Below are positions 5,396 through 8,801 of a stretch of 8,801 bases of DNA, piece after piece. Under the pieces are notes generated by a model. That model had not been told where the DNA came from. It ran no database searches and saw only the letters and a program-made list of their open reading frames with translations. This DNA comes from Pontiella sp. Lineage in GTDB: Bacteria; Verrucomicrobiota; Kiritimatiellia; Kiritimatiellales; Pontiellaceae. The position numbers and the translations under genes were made by a program. The stretch spans positions 1-8,801 of the forward strand of contig JAOZKS010000094.1 in NCBI GenBank assembly GCA_029935255.1. Reading direction: 5' to 3'. Each line of letters starts with the position of its first letter. Position 1 is the first letter of the stretch.

Positions 5396-7216
5396 ATGGA
5401 CATTGATCAATTTTTAAACCAGCACGAAAACAAAAGCCTGTTGCGCCTACTCACCTGTGGCTCGGTGGACGATGGAAAATCAACCTTGATCGGACGCTTG
5501 CTCTACGACAGCAAGCTCATCTTCGACGACCAGCTCAGCGCGCTGCATGCCGATAGCGAGCGCATCGGAAACGCGGGCGATGGAGAGATCGACTACGCCC
5601 TCCTGCTCGATGGATTGAAGGCCGAACGCGAACAAGGCATCACCATTGATGTGGCCTACCGCTACTTTGCCACACCGAAGCGCAAGTTCATTATTGCCGA
5701 CACCCCCGGCCACGAACAATACACCCGCAACATGGCCACCGGAGCTTCCACCGCCGACCTCGCACTCATCCTCATCGATGCACGGCTCGGCGTGATCACC
5801 CAAACCAAACGCCACACGTTTCTCGTCTCCCTACTCGGCCTGAAACATATCGTGGTGGTCGTTAATAAAATGGATCTAAAGGACTACGCCGAAGACGTTT
5901 TCGAATCCATCAAAGCCGACTTCGAGGCTTTTAGCTCGGAACTCGACATGCCCAACGTCACCTTCATTCCTATCTCCGCACTCAAAGGCGACAACGTCGT
6001 TGCGCCCTCGAAAAACATGGCCTGGCATGCAGGCGAGCCCCTACTGCCCATTCTCGAAGAGGTGGATGTTGCCGGAGGGATCAATACCGATGACTTCCGC
6101 TTTCCCGTTCAACTCGTCAGCCGCCCGGATTTAAATTTTCGGGGCTTTGCCGGAACCATAGCCTCCGGAACCATACGCCCCGGAGATCTGATCAAGGCAC
6201 TGCCATCGCTCAAGGAATCGACCATCAAGCGCATCGTCACCGCCGATGGGGATCTCGACGAAGCTTTTGCTCCTCAGTCGATCATGCTCGAACTCAACGA
6301 CGAGATCGACATCTCCAACGGCGAAATGATTGTGCATGCGGAAAACCTTCCCCACATCTCAACGCATCTCGAAGCCTCCGTGGTTTGGATGACGGAGGCC
6401 CCGCTCAAGGCCGGACAAACCTATATCATCCGACAGACCAGCCGGACCACCAAAGCCAAGGTCAGCGACCTCAACTATCAAGTCGACGTCAACACCCTTC
6501 AAAAACATCCGACCGAGGAGCTCCAGCTTAATGAAATTGGCCGGATCATTCTAACCACGCACCTTCCTTTGTTCTTTGATCCCTACATCAGGAATCGCGA
6601 AACAGGCAGCTTCATCCTGATCGACCCCATCACCAACACCACCGCCGGTGCCGGGATGATCGAGCGGCACCTGAGCGACGACAAACCCGCCAGCAAAAGT
6701 ACCGATCGCCGTGAATTTCTTTGGGAGCAAGGCCTCGTTACCCCCGGAAACCGAGCCCAACGAAACCGCCACAAAGGGAAATGGGTCCTCTTTATCGGCG
6801 ATGAATCCCAAACCCACAAACTCGCAAAGGATCTTGAATACAAGCTATTCAACAAGCGGCTGCAATCGTACTACCTCGGGCTCTCCAACCTCTCCGAAGG
6901 CCTCGAAGCCGACATCGGCGATAATTTCTGGGATCGCGAAGAACATATCCGACGGATTGGCGAACTGGGCCGTATTCTCACCGATGCCGGGTTGATCTTC
7001 ATCAGCTCACTTGAACGCGTCGACGACTACGACCTTACCCGCCTCAAAGCACTCAACTCACCCAATGAATTGCTTGTCATTTCCATTGGCGAGTGTGCCG
7101 TGGATGAAAAGCACATCGACCTGCAACTAGAAGGCGGTGGCACGGCGGAAGAACGGATCAAAACCATCGAATCCGAGCTCGACCGCCACACCGGGCTCCC
7201 CGAATACAACATCTAA
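5396..7216 (+). CDS. cysN: Sulfate adenylyltransferase subunit 1 CysN with degenerate C-terminal APS-kinase-like domain
   Basis: The 606 residues compare with about 475 for stand-alone CysN and about 630 for CysNC fusions. Residues 15-225 are an intact translation-factor GTPase: GSVDDGKS (22-29), GITIDVAYRYF (81-91), DTPGH (102-106), NKMD (157-160) and SALKG. EF-Tu-like beta-barrels follow to about 440. GTP hydrolysis drives APS synthesis by CysD. Residues about 452-606 align with APS kinase (NRAQRNRHKGKWVLF; DREEHIRRIGELGRI at 513-527; DAGLIFISS). However, the P-loop GLSGxGKS is replaced by GDESQTHK (468-475), and the DGDNVR motif by GLSNLS (495-500). Phosphotransfer is therefore very unlikely. 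AAAGGA lies six bases before the ATG. The TAA stop shares one base with the ATG of the next gene. The gene is uninterrupted, so this is a pseudokinase domain rather than a broken gene. Confidence 0.94.
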   Translation: MDIDQFLNQHENKSLLRLLTCGSVDDGKSTLIGRLLYDSKLIFDDQLSALHADSERIGNAGDGEIDYALLLDGLKAEREQGITIDVAYRYFATPKRKFIIADTPGHEQYTRNMATGASTADLALILIDARLGVITQTKRHTFLVSLLGLKHIVVVVNKMDLKDYAEDVFESIKADFEAFSSELDMPNVTFIPISALKGDNVVAPSKNMAWHAGEPLLPILEEVDVAGGINTDDFRFPVQLVSRPDLNFRGFAGTIASGTIRPGDLIKALPSLKESTIKRIVTADGDLDEAFAPQSIMLELNDEIDISNGEMIVHAENLPHISTHLEASVVWMTEAPLKAGQTYIIRQTSRTTKAKVSDLNYQVDVNTLQKHPTEELQLNEIGRIILTTHLPLFFDPYIRNRETGSFILIDPITNTTAGAGMIERHLSDDKPASKSTDRREFLWEQGLVTPGNRAQRNRHKGKWVLFIGDESQTHKLAKDLEYKLFNKRLQSYYLGLSNLSEGLEADIGDNFWDREEHIRRIGELGRILTDAGLIFISSLERVDDYDLTRLKALNSPNELLVISIGECAVDEKHIDLQLEGGGTAEERIKTIESELDRHTGLPEYNI

Positions 7217-7632
7217 TGAAACTCTCCACCAAGCCACGCTACGGACTACGCATCCTCGCGCAGATTTCCGCCGACGGAGGGGATCGCACCCCCGTCAGCG
7301 GAAGGAAAATTGCGCGCAAGCAGAAAATCTCGGTGGCCTACATCGAGCAAATTCTGATTCCGATGCGCAACGCAGGAATCGTGCGTACCGTTCGAGGCCC
7401 CAAAGGCGGCTATCTGCTTGATCGCCCCGCCGCCGAGATCTCCCTGCTCGAAATCATTGAATTATTCGAAGGCCGCCTCGAACTCGTCGAAGGCCATATC
7501 AGCAACGAGGCCTCGGCCATCTGGCACCGGCTCTCTCGGGTACTCAGAGAAGAAGCCCAATCCATCACCGTGGCTGAATTGGCAGAACAACTTACCGCCA
7601 ACAACCCACCCATCATCGACTTCAGCATCTAG
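7216..7632 (+). CDS. Rrf2-family transcriptional regulator, CymR-like
   Basis: The 138-residue protein starts MKLSTKPRYGLRIL, the Rrf2 signature, followed by helix-turn-helix KIARKQKISVAYIEQILIPMRNAGIV (31-56) and wing RGPKGGYLL (60-68). A dimerisation helix and tail follow. It has no cysteine at all, so it cannot bind an iron-sulfur cluster as IscR, NsrR or RsrR do. In this, and in its length, it resembles Bacillus CymR, the master repressor of cysteine and sulfate metabolism, which senses O-acetylserine through a complex with CysK. Its ATG overlaps the cysN stop (TAATG), so it is translationally coupled to the sulfate-assimilation operon. It most likely controls that operon, perhaps at 3633-3655. 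Whether it partners CysK here is unknown. Confidence 0.9.
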   Translation: MKLSTKPRYGLRILAQISADGGDRTPVSGRKIARKQKISVAYIEQILIPMRNAGIVRTVRGPKGGYLLDRPAAEISLLEIIELFEGRLELVEGHISNEASAIWHRLSRVLREEAQSITVAELAEQLTANNPPIIDFSI

Positions 7633-7677
7633 AAAACAATCATACCCGGCTCCCCAGCCCATGGTGATTGCCCGGGT
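7633..7677 (-). terminator. Possible weak terminator between convergent genes
   Basis: Inverted arms ACCCGG (7644-7649) and CCGGGT (7672-7677) flank a 22-base loop. An alternative short stem GGCT-CCCC-AGCC lies inside (7648-7659). On the minus strand the stem is followed by ATGATTGTTTTC, a loose U-rich tract that could end the sulfatase message. The large loop and interrupted U-run make this weak. Nothing suggests a terminator for the plus-strand operon. Confidence 0.25.
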
Positions 7678-7697
7678 GCTGATGCCAAAGCCCTCTC

Positions 7698-8801
7698 CTA
7701 TAGCGAAGCCGTCGGCTCCTTGATGCATTGCTTAAGCGTCCGTAACATCCGCTCTGCGCGTTCACGATATTCGGGATTGTTCAGCAGATCCTTCGCCTCA
7801 TCCTCGACCGGATTGGTATTCAGATTATAAAGATGCTTCGGTTTAAGGTTTTTCAGGTTCTTCCCATAGACGTGCAGCTTCCATTCATCCTGGCGCAAAG
7901 CAGCGGAGCCCGTCTGCGAATAATGCACTAAAACGGCATGGCCTTTTGCTCCCTTTTCCTGTGTGAGCAACGGCAACAGGTTGACCGAATCCATCACCTG
8001 ATCGCGCGATATCTCCCGCCCCATAACTGCCGCGATGGTCGCCACCACATCCAGCGCGCTGATCGTTTCCGTGGAACACGTTCCCGGCTCAATCACGCCG
8101 GGCCACGACGCAACAAAAGGAATGCGGTGCCCGCCTTCCCTTACAGCCCCCTTCAGGCCGTTCCAGCCATTGGTCGGATCATGCCCAAGCTCTTCGGCCT
8201 CGGGATCGGCCGCGAGCCCGCCGTTGTCGGACGTGAAAATAAACAGCGTGTTTTCATAAACGCCGGCCTCTTTCAGCGCCTTGATGAGCACGCCCACCTG
8301 CGCATCCAGTTCCTTGACCATATCGCCATGCGGCCCGGGCGTGGTACCCGCGATTTTCACCCCGTCGAGCTCCGCGGGCGGCGTATGCGGAATATGCACG
8401 GCCTGCGTGCAGTAATACATGAAGAACGGTTGCTTTGGCGACGCGCCGGTCTGTCGCTGAACATACGCCCGCGCCTTCTCGGCGAGCATCGGTCCGGCCT
8501 GCGTCGGATTCCAGTTGGAGTCTCCGACCTGCATGAGATCATTGTGTTTACGGGAGACCTCATAGCCATTCTGTTTCGGGCCAATCAGTTTCCATGCGGA
8601 GTCCGGCTTCAGCGGCATCCACCGGCCGTTTTCATAAAACGCGAACGGCATATTCTGAATCCCGGCCGGCAGTTCGAAGGAATAATCGAATCCCCATTGG
8701 TTCGGTCCGTTGGTCCGGTCGGCCAAATCATATTTTTTATACCGCTCCTTCCACGGAAACTTCGTCGTTGAATCCACCACCTTGAAATCGCCGCCCATGC
8801 C
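7698..8801 (-). CDS. Sulfatase (type I, formylglycine-dependent family), N-terminus cut by window edge
   Basis: The C-terminal 367 residues of an alkaline-phosphatase-fold sulfatase are present, reading in from the right edge with ...GMGGDFKVVDSTTKFPW. Motifs seen are FMYYCTQAVHIPHTPP (the substrate-binding HxPH-like stretch), FIFTSDNGG (metal-binding Asp-Asn, around 8218-8241), NGWNGLKGAVREGGHRIPFVASWPG and the C-terminal subdomain ending HLYNLNTNPVEDEAKDLLNN. The catalytic CxPSR cysteine, converted to formylglycine, and any signal peptide lie upstream, outside the window, so activity and export cannot be judged. The ATG at 8798 is internal, because the frame continues through the edge and the sequence before it is conserved fold. 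Sulfatases of this kind desulfate polysaccharides or aryl sulfates, usually in the periplasm. The exact substrate cannot be read. The gene is convergent with the cys operon, 65 bases away, and is probably a separate unit. Confidence 0.9.
   Translation of the reverse strand, partial: GMGGDFKVVDSTTKFPWKERYKKYDLADRTNGPNQWGFDYSFELPAGIQNMPFAFYENGRWMPLKPDSAWKLIGPKQNGYEVSRKHNDLMQVGDSNWNPTQAGPMLAEKARAYVQRQTGASPKQPFFMYYCTQAVHIPHTPPAELDGVKIAGTTPGPHGDMVKELDAQVGVLIKALKEAGVYENTLFIFTSDNGGLAADPEAEELGHDPTNGWNGLKGAVREGGHRIPFVASWPGVIEPGTCSTETISALDVVATIAAVMGREISRDQVMDSVNLLPLLTQEKGAKGHAVLVHYSQTGSAALRQDEWKLHVYGKNLKNLKPKHLYNLNTNPVEDEAKDLLNNPEYRERAERMLRTLKQCIKEPTASL

Noticed and set aside
5396..7216. Bifunctional CysNC (ATP sulfurylase GTPase plus active APS kinase)
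   Set aside because: The kinase P-loop and DGDN motif are absent, so only the GTPase function can be supported.
7216..7632. IscR or NsrR assignment for the Rrf2 protein
   Set aside because: The protein contains no cysteines, so the three cluster ligands are missing; neighbours are sulfate-assimilation genes, not isc or suf.
7633..7697. A small gene or fragment in the convergent gap
   Set aside because: The 65 bases extend open frames from both neighbours but show no start with a ribosome binding site and no recognisable similarity.

Overview
The window looks like a chromosomal segment from a free-living, probably marine or sediment, Gram-negative bacterium of the PVC group (Kiritimatiellota or Verrucomicrobiota-like). 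This placement is inferred from the gene set: a formylglycine-type sulfatase, a GbsR-like regulator paired with an RfaH-like NusG paralogue, and a CysN with an odd C-terminal extension. No rRNA or other phylogenetic marker is present. No mobile element, tRNA, CRISPR array or phage gene was seen, and no stretch over 300 bases lacks a gene.

Left half, all on the minus strand and read from right to left: a GbsR/MarR-like regulator (3517-3020), an RfaH-like specialised NusG paralogue (3016-2465), a 144-base leader, glmS (2320-482) and cysQ (475 to beyond base 1). The leader carries two hairpins and a 13-base element matching the E. coli ops element at 12 of 13 positions. This looks like the head of a polysaccharide operon. 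GlmS would feed amino-sugar synthesis. CysQ would remove the PAP left by PAPS-dependent sulfotransferases. The RfaH-like factor, recruited at the ops-like site, would carry RNA polymerase through the operon.

Middle, plus strand and divergent from the above across a 193-base regulatory region: cysH (3711-4421, APS-reductase type with the iron-sulfur cysteines), cysD (4448-5350), cysN (5396-7216) and a cysteine-free CymR-like Rrf2 regulator (7216-7632). The last two overlap by one base. Together they form a sulfate-assimilation operon ending in its likely regulator. CysN carries a C-terminal domain that aligns with APS kinase but has lost the P-loop and the DGDN motif, so it looks like a pseudokinase. 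That fits a direct APS-to-sulfite route.

Right edge, minus strand and convergent: the C-terminal 367 residues of a sulfatase (7698 to beyond 8801).

The common theme is sulfate: activation and reduction (cysHDN), recycling of the sulfation by-product (cysQ), possible use in a sulfated glycan (glmS with the RfaH-like factor), and removal from sulfated substrates (sulfatase).
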